A DNA stretch of 64,000 nt from Nonlabens sp. Hel1_33_55 (GCF_900101765.1 NZ_LT627735.1:806001-870000), one strand, 5' to 3'. Shown: positions 52,208 to 61,839, counted from the first letter of the stretch. The notes: generated by a model from the letters alone, not told the origin. Program-made: numbers and translations.

Positions 52208-52846
52208 ATGTTTTACAGCATTGACATTGTCACTATCGCGATCATTGTGATCACCTGTATTATCAGTTTTAAGGGTTTTCAGGACCTTGAGTTTTTTGAT
52301 AAATACAAGTTCAACATTTACGGGATTCAGCGAGGTGAACATTTTAGGTTTTTCACCAGTGGTTTCCTGCATTTAGATATGCAGCATCTATTGTTCAACA
52401 TGTTGACGCTTTACTTCTTTGCCAATATTGTTGTGTCCGCTTTAGGTAGCGTGTCGTTTGTGGTTTTATATATCGTCAGTCTTTTAGGAGGTAATTTCTT
52501 AAGTTATCTCTTTCATAAGGATGAGTATCATTATAGCGCGATAGGTGCCAGTGGTGCCGTTTCCGGAGTGATTTATAGTGGGATTTTACTACTACCTGAA
52601 ATGATGATTTACGGGATTATTCCTGGATATATTTTTGGAATAGGTTATTTGATCTACTCGATTTATGGTATAAAAAATAAAGTAGGGAACATAGGTCACG
52701 ATGCACATTTTGGCGGTGCGGTGGCTGGTTATCTAACTACCATATTATATGATTACAGAGTGATCTATGAAGAACCTATAACGGTCATCGCTCTGTTGAT
52801 TCCTATCATTATTTTATTTGTTCTTATGAAGCTTGGGAAGATCTAG
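52208..52846 (+). CDS. Rhomboid-family intramembrane serine protease
   Basis: 212 residues from MFYSIDIVTIAIIVIT, with six predicted transmembrane helices. The catalytic dyad is Ser115 (IGASGAVSG) and His167 (GHDAHFGGAVAG); the L1 element HLDMQHLLFNM with His60 is also present. It cleaves transmembrane helices of unknown substrates. It is divergent from the acyltransferase with a 48-bp intergenic region and overlaps the TlpA-like gene by 4 bp. Confidence 0.93.
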   Translation: MFYSIDIVTIAIIVITCIISFKGFQDLEFFDKYKFNIYGIQRGEHFRFFTSGFLHLDMQHLLFNMLTLYFFANIVVSALGSVSFVVLYIVSLLGGNFLSYLFHKDEYHYSAIGASGAVSGVIYSGILLLPEMMIYGIIPGYIFGIGYLIYSIYGIKNKVGNIGHDAHFGGAVAGYLTTILYDYRVIYEEPITVIALLIPIIILFVLMKLGKI

Positions 52847-53961
52847 TTAAGGACTTCTGCTAATTTATTGTGTAGACTTTTACCTCTCAGGTCTCTAGCG
52901 ATGATCACACCATTTTCATCAAGGAGAAAGGTGGCAGGAATAGCACTAACGTTATAAAGCTGTGCGATGGGGTCACTCCAGTGTTTCAATCGAGAGATAT
53001 GATTCCAGGTCATGTTATCCTGTTCAATAGCTGCGATCCACTTGGCTTCATCTTCTGGTCTATCTAGAGAAACACTAATGATATGGAATCCCTTATCATG
53101 AAACTGTTGGTAAGCATCAACGACATTGGGGTTTTCTTTACGGCATGGTCCACACCAGCTGGCCCAAAAATCAATAAGCGTTACTTTCCCTAATACTTCA
53201 GGTAATTTGACCACATTACCTTCTGGGTTTTTGCCCTCAAAATAAGGTGCTTTTTTCCCAATCGCTATGGACTCTGTCTTGAGAAGTTTCTCATTGATAG
53301 ATTCCATGATAGGAAGATTTTGAAGGCGAGTATCAATGACATTGTAAAGCTCTCTTACTTTCTCTGGTTCCATTCTGTATTCATAGAATAAGGACTGGAG
53401 CGCTACCGGCGCAACGATGGCATCAGGATGCTCTTTGATAAGTGTGATTGTTTTCTCGTTGTAAGAAGCTTGGTTAGCTTCCCATTTGGCTTTTAGTTTT
53501 GCAATTCCTTCTTGTCCTTCATTTTCAAAAATCTCTTGTTGATTCGCCCGAATTTTTTGAGAAGCAGTGGCTTGTTCTATTCTGAGTTTAATGTATTCAG
53601 AAAATATTTCATTCTCTTTTCCAGCTTTGATATTGCTGGACATAATACTATCGTTTCTAAGCTCGATTTCAATAGGTTGGTTTTCAGAAACAAAAAGGAG
53701 CATCCCATCAGTCCCATCTAGGGAAATCAAACGTTGATCGCTCAATTCTTGAGATTCCTGCAACCCAAAATCAAACTTTTCATTCATGACGATCGCAGTA
53801 TCCAAAGCAATAGGAGTACCATTTCCATCCACTTTTTTGAGATACACGCGCAGTCCATTAGGAACGTTGAGTGCTGTTCCTGATATAGTTATAGGTTCAG
53901 CTTCTTGCTTACAACTAACAAAGCAAAAGGTGAGGCATAAAAGAAGTAAAATCGATTTCAT
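52843..53961 (-). CDS. TlpA-like thioredoxin-fold lipoprotein with DUF4369 domain
   Basis: 372 residues. The lipobox FVSC places the lipidated Cys at 17. An N-terminal DUF4369-like domain spans about 22-110, a helical linker about 115-230 and a thioredoxin domain about 233-372. The active site WCGPC has Cys270 and Cys273 and is followed by RKENPNVVDAY. It likely reduces periplasmic disulfides, for example in cytochrome maturation. A -7 box TATTTTTG is at 53976-53983. Confidence 0.92.
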   Translation of the reverse strand: MKSILLLLCLTFCFVSCKQEAEPITISGTALNVPNGLRVYLKKVDGNGTPIALDTAIVMNEKFDFGLQESQELSDQRLISLDGTDGMLLFVSENQPIEIELRNDSIMSSNIKAGKENEIFSEYIKLRIEQATASQKIRANQQEIFENEGQEGIAKLKAKWEANQASYNEKTITLIKEHPDAIVAPVALQSLFYEYRMEPEKVRELYNVIDTRLQNLPIMESINEKLLKTESIAIGKKAPYFEGKNPEGNVVKLPEVLGKVTLIDFWASWCGPCRKENPNVVDAYQQFHDKGFHIISVSLDRPEDEAKWIAAIEQDNMTWNHISRLKHWSDPIAQLYNVSAIPATFLLDENGVIIARDLRGKSLHNKLAEVLN

Positions 53962-54060
53962 TTCCTAATTTCTGCCAAAAATAGTGGATTATACTGGTTA
54001 AAATATTCCCAAGGCGTGGATTTTGGCTATCAAATCAGGCAATAATCGTATTTTTATTAT

Positions 54061-56454
54061 ATGAAATGTAATTCTAGTTTTAGTGGAGATCATCAGATGG
54101 ATGTCGTGCTTAGTTTTGATCAATTAATCAATGCTTATGCAGCACGTATTGAATCTGAAAAGAACAGTTTTAAAAAACTGTATTATTCCGCATTACTTCA
54201 AGCAATTACCAAGGATGATTTCCCAAACGCAGATATTACTGAAGAAAACTTAAACGAATATTCAGAACCTATTGATTTAATTCTATCTGAATTATTTCCA
54301 AAGAGTTTGAGCGGCAATGAAATCAAAGCTGCGACGATTCCCTTTTCATCTGTACTGTTTAATTGTACGGATAGGCTCACTAAGATTTTTGAAAACGCAG
54401 GTGAAAATTACACCTTCAACTTCCTGGAAGAAGAGACCTTTGATAGGTTTAGGTTAGCCTGTGGACTCGTGTTGAACAAATGCTATAACATGAAACTGGA
54501 CATCGGTAAACTATTGCATGCCGAAATTCCAGATGCCAATGGCAATTTAAGAACCTATAGAATTACATACAACGCAGACTTTATTGATGTCTTTAGCAAC
54601 AGCAAGTCAGAACAGCTAGAAGAGCATGAGATAAATGACCTGTTGCGTTTCCCAGATGATGAAGATCGATGGAGGAAAGCTTTCCCACATGGATCTTATC
54701 AATTCAAAGGTTTTGGTATTATCTCGTTTACTGATGTTACCGTGGACGCTTCCATTTCTGAACTAAAAACGATACTACTAAATCAGCCAGGTTCAAAATT
54801 GGCAGATAAGGACAACTTTGTAAACATCTTCAAGAAGATGTTCAATATGGATAATATCTATGCTGGTTTTACCAGTTTTGATGCCTACGACAGCAGTTTT
54901 GAACAGATGCATTTTTCTGACGCTCCTAGTTATTTATTGGGGCAAAGTCATTCTAAACTTACCCAGAATGCCATTTGTAAAGATGCTTACAATCACCTAA
55001 TTAAATTACACAAACCGCTCATTATTCCTGATGTAGAGAACTATCATGATAAGCAGGATGTGAAATTCATGACTAAAAATTTACTGGAATCAGGCATCAA
55101 GAGCGCTGTGTTATATCCGGTGACTAAAAATGAACGACTAATTGGTGTTTTGGAACTGGGAAGCGACATTGCTTTTGGACTCAATAGCTTCAACACCATT
55201 AAGATTGAAAATATCATTGATTACATCAAAGCTGCAGTAATACGTGGTGAAGAAGAAGATGAAAATAGGGTAAAAGCGATCATTCAAACAGAATGCACAT
55301 CCATTCATCCTAGCGTACAGTGGAAGTTTGAGCGCGAAGCAAGACGTATTCTTAAATCAAGAATTAATGGCAAAGAAGAGACCTTTAAAGATTTAGGATT
55401 TGAAGATGTCTATCCATTGTACGGTCAGATTGATATTGTTGGTAGCAGCGATTCTAGAAATAGAGCTATTAAAAAAGATCTATGTTTTCAATTGGATAAT
55501 GTTTGTGAGATCATCGCTTCCGCGAAAGCGTACGAGCCACTACCCATTTATGATCAAATAGGCTTTAGAGTTCAAGAATATAAGGATCAACTGCAACATC
55601 AGGCGATTGATGCCAATTCTGAACGCGGAATCATCAAACTGCTTACAGATGAGATCAATCCAGTGATGCACCACATTAAGAATATATCTCATGATTTGAA
55701 GGAGCGTGTTGCCACCTATCAAGAAAAGCTGGATCCATTAAGCGGTGTTATTTATGAAAGTCGCAATAATTACGATAACACGGTACAGACCATAAACCAC
55801 GCTTTGTCAAGATATATTGACAACAAGCAAGTAGAGGCGCAAGGTATTTACGAACATTATTTTGAACGCTTTAAAACAGATGGTGTCGAGCACAATATTT
55901 ATATAGGCGGCTCTATTACAGAAGAAGCAGAGTTCAACGTGGTTTACCTTTATAATCTAAGGTTATGGCAGCTTCAAACCATGATTGAAATGGAAGATAA
56001 GTTTTACTCCATTCAAGAAAACCTGCCTTCTCAATTAGATGCTGCATCCATGATTTTGGTCTTTGATAATACGCTAAGCATTCGTTACCGTATTGATGAG
56101 AAGCGATTTGACGTCGATGGAACTTACAATGCACGTTATGAAGTTATAAAAAAACGTATTGACAAAGCCCACATCAAAGGCACGGAAGAAAGAATTACTC
56201 AAAAAGGTACGATCTCAATTATTTATACCAATAAAGAAAACGAGAGCGAGTACATGCGATATGTAAGTTACCTGCAACACAAAAAGTATCTGGGTGATGA
56301 AGTAGAAAGCCTAGAACTTGAAGATGTTCAAGGAGTGATAGGACTTAAAGCAATAAGAGTTAATATTCTCTATGGATTCAAAGCCTCAGAAAACCGAATG
56401 ACTTATGATGATCTAATTGAGCAACTATCGCTTAAAGAAGTAGAGAGCGAATAA
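54061..56454 (+). CDS. Large GAF-domain protein
   Basis: 797 residues, no signal peptide; Met13 is an alternative start. A helical N-terminus (about 12-150) precedes a GAF domain (about 240-400: VNIFKKMFNMDNIYAGFTSFDAY, PLIIPDVENYHDKQ, SGIKSAVLYPVTKNERLIGVLELGS). The C-terminal half is helical with no kinase, cyclase or phosphodiesterase motif. The protein is conserved in Flavobacteriaceae by memory, with unknown role. Residues 486-490 read ASAKA at a palindrome copy with one mismatch. A bidirectional terminator separates it from the HD-PycTM gene. Confidence 0.8.
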   Translation: MKCNSSFSGDHQMDVVLSFDQLINAYAARIESEKNSFKKLYYSALLQAITKDDFPNADITEENLNEYSEPIDLILSELFPKSLSGNEIKAATIPFSSVLFNCTDRLTKIFENAGENYTFNFLEEETFDRFRLACGLVLNKCYNMKLDIGKLLHAEIPDANGNLRTYRITYNADFIDVFSNSKSEQLEEHEINDLLRFPDDEDRWRKAFPHGSYQFKGFGIISFTDVTVDASISELKTILLNQPGSKLADKDNFVNIFKKMFNMDNIYAGFTSFDAYDSSFEQMHFSDAPSYLLGQSHSKLTQNAICKDAYNHLIKLHKPLIIPDVENYHDKQDVKFMTKNLLESGIKSAVLYPVTKNERLIGVLELGSDIAFGLNSFNTIKIENIIDYIKAAVIRGEEEDENRVKAIIQTECTSIHPSVQWKFEREARRILKSRINGKEETFKDLGFEDVYPLYGQIDIVGSSDSRNRAIKKDLCFQLDNVCEIIASAKAYEPLPIYDQIGFRVQEYKDQLQHQAIDANSERGIIKLLTDEINPVMHHIKNISHDLKERVATYQEKLDPLSGVIYESRNNYDNTVQTINHALSRYIDNKQVEAQGIYEHYFERFKTDGVEHNIYIGGSITEEAEFNVVYLYNLRLWQLQTMIEMEDKFYSIQENLPSQLDAASMILVFDNTLSIRYRIDEKRFDVDGTYNARYEVIKKRIDKAHIKGTEERITQKGTISIIYTNKENESEYMRYVSYLQHKKYLGDEVESLELEDVQGVIGLKAIRVNILYGFKASENRMTYDDLIEQLSLKEVESE
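55515..55530. repeat. Palindrome copy with one mismatch in the GAF gene
   Basis: CGCTTCCGCGAAAGCG, with C at 55520 instead of T, giving ASAKA in place of AFAKA. Confidence 0.85.
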
Positions 56455-56486
56455 TTTATTAGTATTCCCAAATCTTACAATAAAAA

Positions 56487-56521
56487 ACGACCGCTAAGCT
56501 GATAAAGCTTAGCGGTCGTTT
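56487..56521. terminator. Bidirectional terminator between the GAF and HD-PycTM genes
   Basis: AACGACCGCTAAGCT and AGCTTAGCGGTCGTT pair perfectly over 15 bp, with A/T runs on both sides. Confidence 0.9.
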
Positions 56522-56541
56522 AGTTTAAGTTTCAGTCTAAA

Positions 56542-57744
56542 TTATCCTGGGACAATTTCTGCTACTACAGGATATTCATAAGTTGTAAATGCTATAACAA
56601 AGGCAATTACAGATGATATGATACCTATCATAAATATGGTGTAGGTCCATCGCAACAAACTATACTTCCTATTGAGTACCACTCCTAATAGCCATAAATC
56701 TTTTAGCAAGCTCTGATAAACTTCTTCCTTATCATCAAGCAAACCCATCAATGCTTTTTGATATCTCTCAAAAGGTACTTTATGAAAGTTTCCAAAAAAG
56801 AGCAGGTTTACCTCGCGTTTCTCTACCTGTTCATCAGTAAACTCTCCGCTTGTTACATTTGGACGCGTCGATAAAATTGACAGGATTATACTGGCAACAG
56901 AGAAAAGTATCAATACCAGTGTAGGATATAATAAGTGTCTGTTACTTATTTGATCCAGCTTAGGAATTAAGTTGGCTAAAGCAAGTGAGATAATAATCGC
57001 ATTTACAGATAAAAGAATGTTCGCTTTTGTATCTGCAATATCACTAAGCTTGATGTGGTTTCTCAAGGTGGTTCTAAAAAGCGTTTGGATTGCACGCTCT
57101 GGACTTTGGTTTTTGAGATCAACTTTAAGCTTCTCCTTATTATACTTGGCAGCTTTTTTCTTTTTCTTCTTGAAAAGCTTCATCAAGTTTTCATTCTTCC
57201 TAACGTTCCAGTTTTTAACAGCATACTCGCTATAAAACCTATGTTTCTCAGTGAAAACGAGAATATTTTCTTTGCGCCATTCTTTATTGGACATTTCATT
57301 GCCGCGCAGCTCTAATTCTTTCTTGAGCAACTCGCTTGTTTCAAAATAATAGTCCTTTGCAAAATGAGAAGAATCTGCATCACGCAGTATTTCTTCTAAT
57401 TTCCCTTCAGGTTGATCGTTGAACTTTGTCGCTCTGATTAATTTCTGAACTTTAGCAATTGTTTCCTTTTCAACGTTTTGTTCCGTTAGGAAATCTTCGG
57501 CGATTTTAGCGCTCGCTTCTTCATGTTCTTCTGCACCATGAATATATCCTGTATCGTGTAGCCAGGCCGCAAGTAATAGCGCCTTTTTCTCTTTAACATC
57601 TATTTCGGAATTCTCGATGATTTCGTGTGTACTTTTCACAACACGTTTAGTATGTGTATAATTGTGGTACACATATATATCGTCTAATTTATCTTTAAAA
57701 AGAAGCAACACAAAATCGTCGGCTGCGTTAAGTAATTCAGTCAT
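56542..57744 (-). CDS. HD-domain protein fused to a Pycsar-effector-like (PycTM) membrane domain
   Basis: 400 residues. An HD phosphohydrolase domain occupies about 5-185, with YHNYTHT (His27, His31), the metal-binding His63-Asp64 (LHDTGY), His74 and a DAD motif at 122-124. After a lysine-rich linker (192-207) comes the DUF5706/PycTM-type domain: NHIKLSDIADTKANILLSVNAIIISLALA (229-257), a second helix about 271-292 and a third about 365-388. PycTM domains are membrane-disrupting effectors of cyclic-pyrimidine anti-phage systems. No cyclase is adjacent, so a defence role is only inferred. Divergent from the metallophosphatase gene. Confidence 0.85.
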   Translation of the reverse strand: MTELLNAADDFVLLLFKDKLDDIYVYHNYTHTKRVVKSTHEIIENSEIDVKEKKALLLAAWLHDTGYIHGAEEHEEASAKIAEDFLTEQNVEKETIAKVQKLIRATKFNDQPEGKLEEILRDADSSHFAKDYYFETSELLKKELELRGNEMSNKEWRKENILVFTEKHRFYSEYAVKNWNVRKNENLMKLFKKKKKKAAKYNKEKLKVDLKNQSPERAIQTLFRTTLRNHIKLSDIADTKANILLSVNAIIISLALANLIPKLDQISNRHLLYPTLVLILFSVASIILSILSTRPNVTSGEFTDEQVEKREVNLLFFGNFHKVPFERYQKALMGLLDDKEEVYQSLLKDLWLLGVVLNRKYSLLRWTYTIFMIGIISSVIAFVIAFTTYEYPVVAEIVPG

Positions 57745-57785
57745 ATTAGGGTTTGAGAATTAAAATTACCACGAATTGATAACTT

Positions 57786-60700
57786 ATGCTTAAAAATAAC
57801 ATTCTTTTATTAATAGTCGTCTGTTTACTTGCGAGCTGCGCAAGCTATAACGCACAATATAAAGAGGAAGAATTAGAGCAATATCCTACAGGATCGCCTG
57901 TAGAAAAGAGCATTTATCTCATAGGTGATGTAGGTTATTCTCCATTAGGTGGGAAGAGCGATGGTCTATTGTCTTTAGAGAGCTATCTAGAAGGTAAGGA
58001 TACTTCTAAAGAATATCTGGTCTTTTTAGGAGACAACATCTATCCCACAGGAATGCCGGCTGTAGATGATGAGTTTAGACCAACGGCAGAAAATCACCTG
58101 GACGCTCAGATTGATGTGGCGAGAGGTTTCAAGGGTAAGTCCCTTTTTATACCTGGCAATCACGATTATTATAATGAGAATCTCGTCAATGTAGAACGAG
58201 AAAAGAAATACATTGAGGAAGCACTGGAAGACGACGATATCTGGCAACCTAAAGTGGGTTGTCCATTAGAAAGTCGCGAGATCACACCAAATATTCAATT
58301 GGTGATTGTGGATAGTCAGTGGTATTTATCGAAATGGGATGATATTCCAACCATCAACGACGATTGTGACCAGATTAAAACCAGAGAGCAATTCTTTCTC
58401 GCCATGGAAGATGAATTTAAACGCAATCAGGATAAAACCATAATAGTTGCCCAGCACCATCCTATTTTCACCAACGGTGTCCACGGTGGTCAGTATGCGG
58501 CCATAAAACACCTATTCCCAACCCAAGGTAAATTACCTATTCCCATACTGGGCTCGCTGGTAAGTTTGATTCGTACTAGTGGTGGTGTTAGCGCACAGGA
58601 CAAGCAAAATAAGAGATATCAAGAATTTGCAGATCGCATGACCAGGCTGGCCATAGCATCAAAGGCACCTCGCATCATTTTTTCTAGTGGTCATGAGCAC
58701 ACCTTGCAGTACATTGAAAACTCGGGCATTAGACAAATTGTTTCAGGTTCTGGAGCAAAACAAGGTTATGCGTCGTTAAGTAACGATGCCTTATTTGTTT
58801 ATGGTGGTAAAGGTTTTGCCCGCATGGATGTAATGCAGGATGGAAGTTCCTGGCTACAGTATTACGGTTGGGATGGCGAGAATCACAAGCTACTTTATAC
58901 TAAGAAGGCCATCGAGCAACCTAAATCCTTTGATCTTGACTCGTTGCCAGAAAGTTATTCCGCTTTCGCGAAAGCGAACATATATGAAGACGAGAGAACA
59001 GAAAAATCTGAAGTCTTCAAGGGATTATGGGGAAAAAAATACCGAAAACTCTACGGTGATAAAATCAACGCAAAAGTAGGGTTGCTAGACACTCTAAAAG
59101 GCGGTTTGAAAGTGTTGAGAGCAAGCGGCGGTATTGAAACCAGATCATTAAGATTACAAGATTCTGATGGTAGAGAATATAACTTACGAGCCCTCAAGAA
59201 AAGCTCCGTTCAATTTTTGCAAAAGACCGTTTTTAATGAAACGGATATATCTGTAGGGTTTGATAATACGGGTGCAGAAAACCTCTTATATGATTTTTAT
59301 ACTGCGGCACATCCTTATGGAGCATTGGTCATACCTGATCTTGCTGCCTCCATTGATGTCTTTCACACAAATCCAGAAATCTACTACATACCTAAACAAA
59401 TATCGCTGGGCCAGTATAACGACGACTATGGAGATGAATTATATATGCTCGTGGAACGTCCAGAAGATAACTTCAAGGATTTAGAGAGCTTTGGAAAACC
59501 ACAGGATATAAGAAGTACTGAGGATGTTCTGGAGCGCCTGCGACGCGATGAAAAGTATAAAGTTGATGAAGCCTCTTACCTGCGTGCGCGCATGTTTGAT
59601 ATGTTGATAGGTGATTGGGATCGAGGTAAGGATCAATGGCGCTGGGCAGAGTTTGAAAGCGCAGGTGGGAACGTAACCTACAAACCCATACCTAGAGATA
59701 GAGATCAGGTATTTTCTAATTTTGATGGTGCTGTTTTTGCCACATTGAGAACGCTGGTAGGTATTACAAATCAGTTTGCTACTTATGATGGTACCTTAAG
59801 TAATACGAAATGGTTCAATACATCTGCCACTTATCTGGATAGAAATCTTGCACAAGGTGCAGATATGGATGCATGGGTTGCGCAGGCCAGATATATTCAA
59901 GAAAATCTATCTGACGAGGATATTGAAGCAGCATTCAAAAAACTACCAGCCGAAATTTATCCAGATCCAAGCACCCAGCTTATTATAGATAGCATGAAAG
60001 AACGTCGGGATAATCTTGTAGAAATTGCAGAGCGATACTATGGCGTTCTTTCAAGACTGGCGATTGTTACTGGAACAGACAAAGATGATTTTATTGAAAT
60101 TAACCGGGTCGGCAAGGACCTAACTGAAGTGGCCATCTATAGAAATAAAGGTGGTGAAAAAGCAGATGTAGTTTTCCAGAGAACATTTAACCGTGAGAAC
60201 ACAAAGGAGATTTGGATTTATGCTCTCGATGATGATGATATTATTAACGCAACTGGTGATGCTAACAACCCCATTAAGGTTCGTGTCATAGGTGGACAAA
60301 ATAATGACATCTATGACATTAAAAGTGGTAGAAAAATCACGGTGCATGATCAAAAAGCCAAAGAAAATACCTTCATTGAAATGGAAGATGCGGTGAAACG
60401 ATTGAGCAATAGATATGAGGTAAACACATACGATCCTAAAAAAGCCATTCAAGCTTCTAATATCTTGACACCAGCCGTAGGTTTCAATCCTGATGACGGT
60501 TTGAGACTAGCAGTGCAAAATACGTATACGGTAGATGGATTTAATAGGAATCCTCATACTAGGGTGCATAAGGTCACTGCAGGATATTTCTTTGGTACAG
60601 AAGGATACACTATAGGTTATGAAGGAGAATTTGCTGGTATTCTTAATAAGATGAACGTGCTGCTGTTTGGTAAATGGAACGGCCCAACGTTTACTGAAAA

Positions 60701-61502
60701 CTTCTTTGGTTTTGGTAATGAAACTCCCAATCTAGATGACGATAGAACGTATGACTATAACCGGGTTCGGTTAAGTACCTATAGTGCTGGAGCTGGCGCG
60801 GTGTATCGCGGTGAATATGGTTCTAACTTACGACTAAGCATGACGGTTGAGGGAAATCAAATCAACGAAGATCGCAATAGATTTATAACTGAATTTCCAG
60901 GTTCTCAAACTGATCCAGAGTATTTTGATAGAAAATGGTTTGGTGATGTTAACGTGACTTATAATTATAGCTCTTTTGATAACAATCAAAACCCAACCCG
61001 TGGGATGATATTTGAAATCAATAATGGTATCATCGGTAACTTTCAAGAGTTAGGCGACACCTTTTATTATTTCAAACCTAAAATGGGTTTCTATAATGCG
61101 CTAACACAAGATCGTAAGGTGGTACTCAGAACTCTAGCACAATCCCATATTATCGTTGGGACAGACTATGAATTTTACCAAAGCGCCCAATTGGGGCAAC
61201 TTACAGGTTTGAGAGGTTACCGTACCCAACGGTTCTCTGGGCAACGATCTTTTGTGACTAGTGCAGATGTACGATACAGCTTTGACGAATTCAAATCTGG
61301 GCTGGTGCCACTGCAGGTTGGAGTTTTTGTGGGTGGTGATGTAGGTCGCGTTTGGATAAGTGATGACTTTAGCCAGAGATGGCACAATGATTATGGTGGC
61401 GGAATTTGGGTAAATTCTGCAGAAGCTATTGGTGCCACCTTCAATCTATTCCACGGTGAGGATGGTTTGCGTTTCAGTTTCCAGGTTGGATTCAACTTCT
61501 AA
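57786..61502 (+). CDS. Metallophosphatase / kinase-like / Omp85 barrel fusion lipoprotein
   Basis: 1238 residues. The signal peptide ends in a lipobox (LLASC, Cys18). Residues 40-370 are a calcineurin-like phosphoesterase with GDVGY (47-51), GDN (82-84), GNHD (124-127), HH (224-225) and GHEH (302-305). Residues about 470-720 contain LIGDWDRGKDQWRW (Asp610, Asp612) and IPRDRDQVFS (Asp638, Asp640), a pattern like the catalytic and metal loops of atypical HipA/FAM20-type kinases. About 895-1238 is a BamA/TamA-like surface-antigen barrel ending in the aromatic GFNF. AFAKA (393-397) comes from a palindrome. It should sit in the outer membrane with the soluble parts in the periplasm. Confidence 0.88.
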   Translation: MLKNNILLLIVVCLLASCASYNAQYKEEELEQYPTGSPVEKSIYLIGDVGYSPLGGKSDGLLSLESYLEGKDTSKEYLVFLGDNIYPTGMPAVDDEFRPTAENHLDAQIDVARGFKGKSLFIPGNHDYYNENLVNVEREKKYIEEALEDDDIWQPKVGCPLESREITPNIQLVIVDSQWYLSKWDDIPTINDDCDQIKTREQFFLAMEDEFKRNQDKTIIVAQHHPIFTNGVHGGQYAAIKHLFPTQGKLPIPILGSLVSLIRTSGGVSAQDKQNKRYQEFADRMTRLAIASKAPRIIFSSGHEHTLQYIENSGIRQIVSGSGAKQGYASLSNDALFVYGGKGFARMDVMQDGSSWLQYYGWDGENHKLLYTKKAIEQPKSFDLDSLPESYSAFAKANIYEDERTEKSEVFKGLWGKKYRKLYGDKINAKVGLLDTLKGGLKVLRASGGIETRSLRLQDSDGREYNLRALKKSSVQFLQKTVFNETDISVGFDNTGAENLLYDFYTAAHPYGALVIPDLAASIDVFHTNPEIYYIPKQISLGQYNDDYGDELYMLVERPEDNFKDLESFGKPQDIRSTEDVLERLRRDEKYKVDEASYLRARMFDMLIGDWDRGKDQWRWAEFESAGGNVTYKPIPRDRDQVFSNFDGAVFATLRTLVGITNQFATYDGTLSNTKWFNTSATYLDRNLAQGADMDAWVAQARYIQENLSDEDIEAAFKKLPAEIYPDPSTQLIIDSMKERRDNLVEIAERYYGVLSRLAIVTGTDKDDFIEINRVGKDLTEVAIYRNKGGEKADVVFQRTFNRENTKEIWIYALDDDDIINATGDANNPIKVRVIGGQNNDIYDIKSGRKITVHDQKAKENTFIEMEDAVKRLSNRYEVNTYDPKKAIQASNILTPAVGFNPDDGLRLAVQNTYTVDGFNRNPHTRVHKVTAGYFFGTEGYTIGYEGEFAGILNKMNVLLFGKWNGPTFTENFFGFGNETPNLDDDRTYDYNRVRLSTYSAGAGAVYRGEYGSNLRLSMTVEGNQINEDRNRFITEFPGSQTDPEYFDRKWFGDVNVTYNYSSFDNNQNPTRGMIFEINNGIIGNFQELGDTFYYFKPKMGFYNALTQDRKVVLRTLAQSHIIVGTDYEFYQSAQLGQLTGLRGYRTQRFSGQRSFVTSADVRYSFDEFKSGLVPLQVGVFVGGDVGRVWISDDFSQRWHNDYGGGIWVNSAEAIGATFNLFHGEDGLRFSFQVGFNF
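58961..58976. repeat. Palindrome copy in the metallophosphatase fusion gene
   Basis: Exact copy read as AFAKA (393-397), in the linker between the phosphatase and kinase-like parts. Confidence 0.95.
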
Positions 61503-61522
61503 ACAGGAACATATTTAAATAC

Positions 61523-61557
61523 AAAACCTGCTGGATATTAATTCCAGCAGGTTTTTT
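61523..61557 (+). terminator. Terminator of the metallophosphatase fusion gene
   Basis: AAAACCTGCTGGA and TCCAGCAGGTTTTTT form a 13-bp stem with a 7-nt loop and a T run. Confidence 0.92.
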
Positions 61558-61578
61558 ACTTTTGGAAAAAGAATAAGA

Positions 61579-61758
61579 ATGCTGCATCCCAGAACAGGTA
61601 TTATTTTAATTGCTTTAGGTAGCGTGATCGTGATCATAGGAATTCTATTCTACTTCCTAGAAATTGTTGGAGCTACTGGAATGATATTGATAGGTATTAT
61701 TGTAGAAATAATTGGCGGTGTAAGTTTCCTGCGCAACCGCAAAAACCGCAGGAAATAG
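61579..61758 (+). CDS. Small two-helix membrane protein (59 aa)
   Basis: ATG at 61579, TAG at 61756-61758. MLHPRTGIILIALGSVIVII begins a first hydrophobic helix (about 7-30); a second spans about 31-49 and the protein ends with the basic tail FLRNRKNRRK. The distribution predicts two membrane-spanning segments with both ends in the cytoplasm. A purine-rich AAAAAGAATAAG precedes the ATG and a terminator follows. No family is recognised. The frame, composition and positive-inside tail favour a real gene. Confidence 0.65.
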   Translation: MLHPRTGIILIALGSVIVIIGILFYFLEIVGATGMILIGIIVEIIGGVSFLRNRKNRRK

Positions 61759-61793
61759 ATAACTCGAAGTAGACATTAAAATACAACGCATAA

Positions 61794-61820
61794 AAAAATC
61801 CCGAATTCCTCGGGATTTTT
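61794..61820. terminator. Bidirectional terminator between the 59-aa gene and dps
   Basis: AAAAATCCCGA and TCGGGATTTTT form an 11-bp stem around ATTCC with A and T runs on both sides. Confidence 0.9.
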
Positions 61821-61839
61821 AATTTATGTATTGATTGGA

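Noticed and set aside
54061..57744. GAF gene plus HD-PycTM gene as a two-gene defence system
   Set aside because: They are convergent and separated by a strong bidirectional terminator, and the GAF protein has no cyclase motif.
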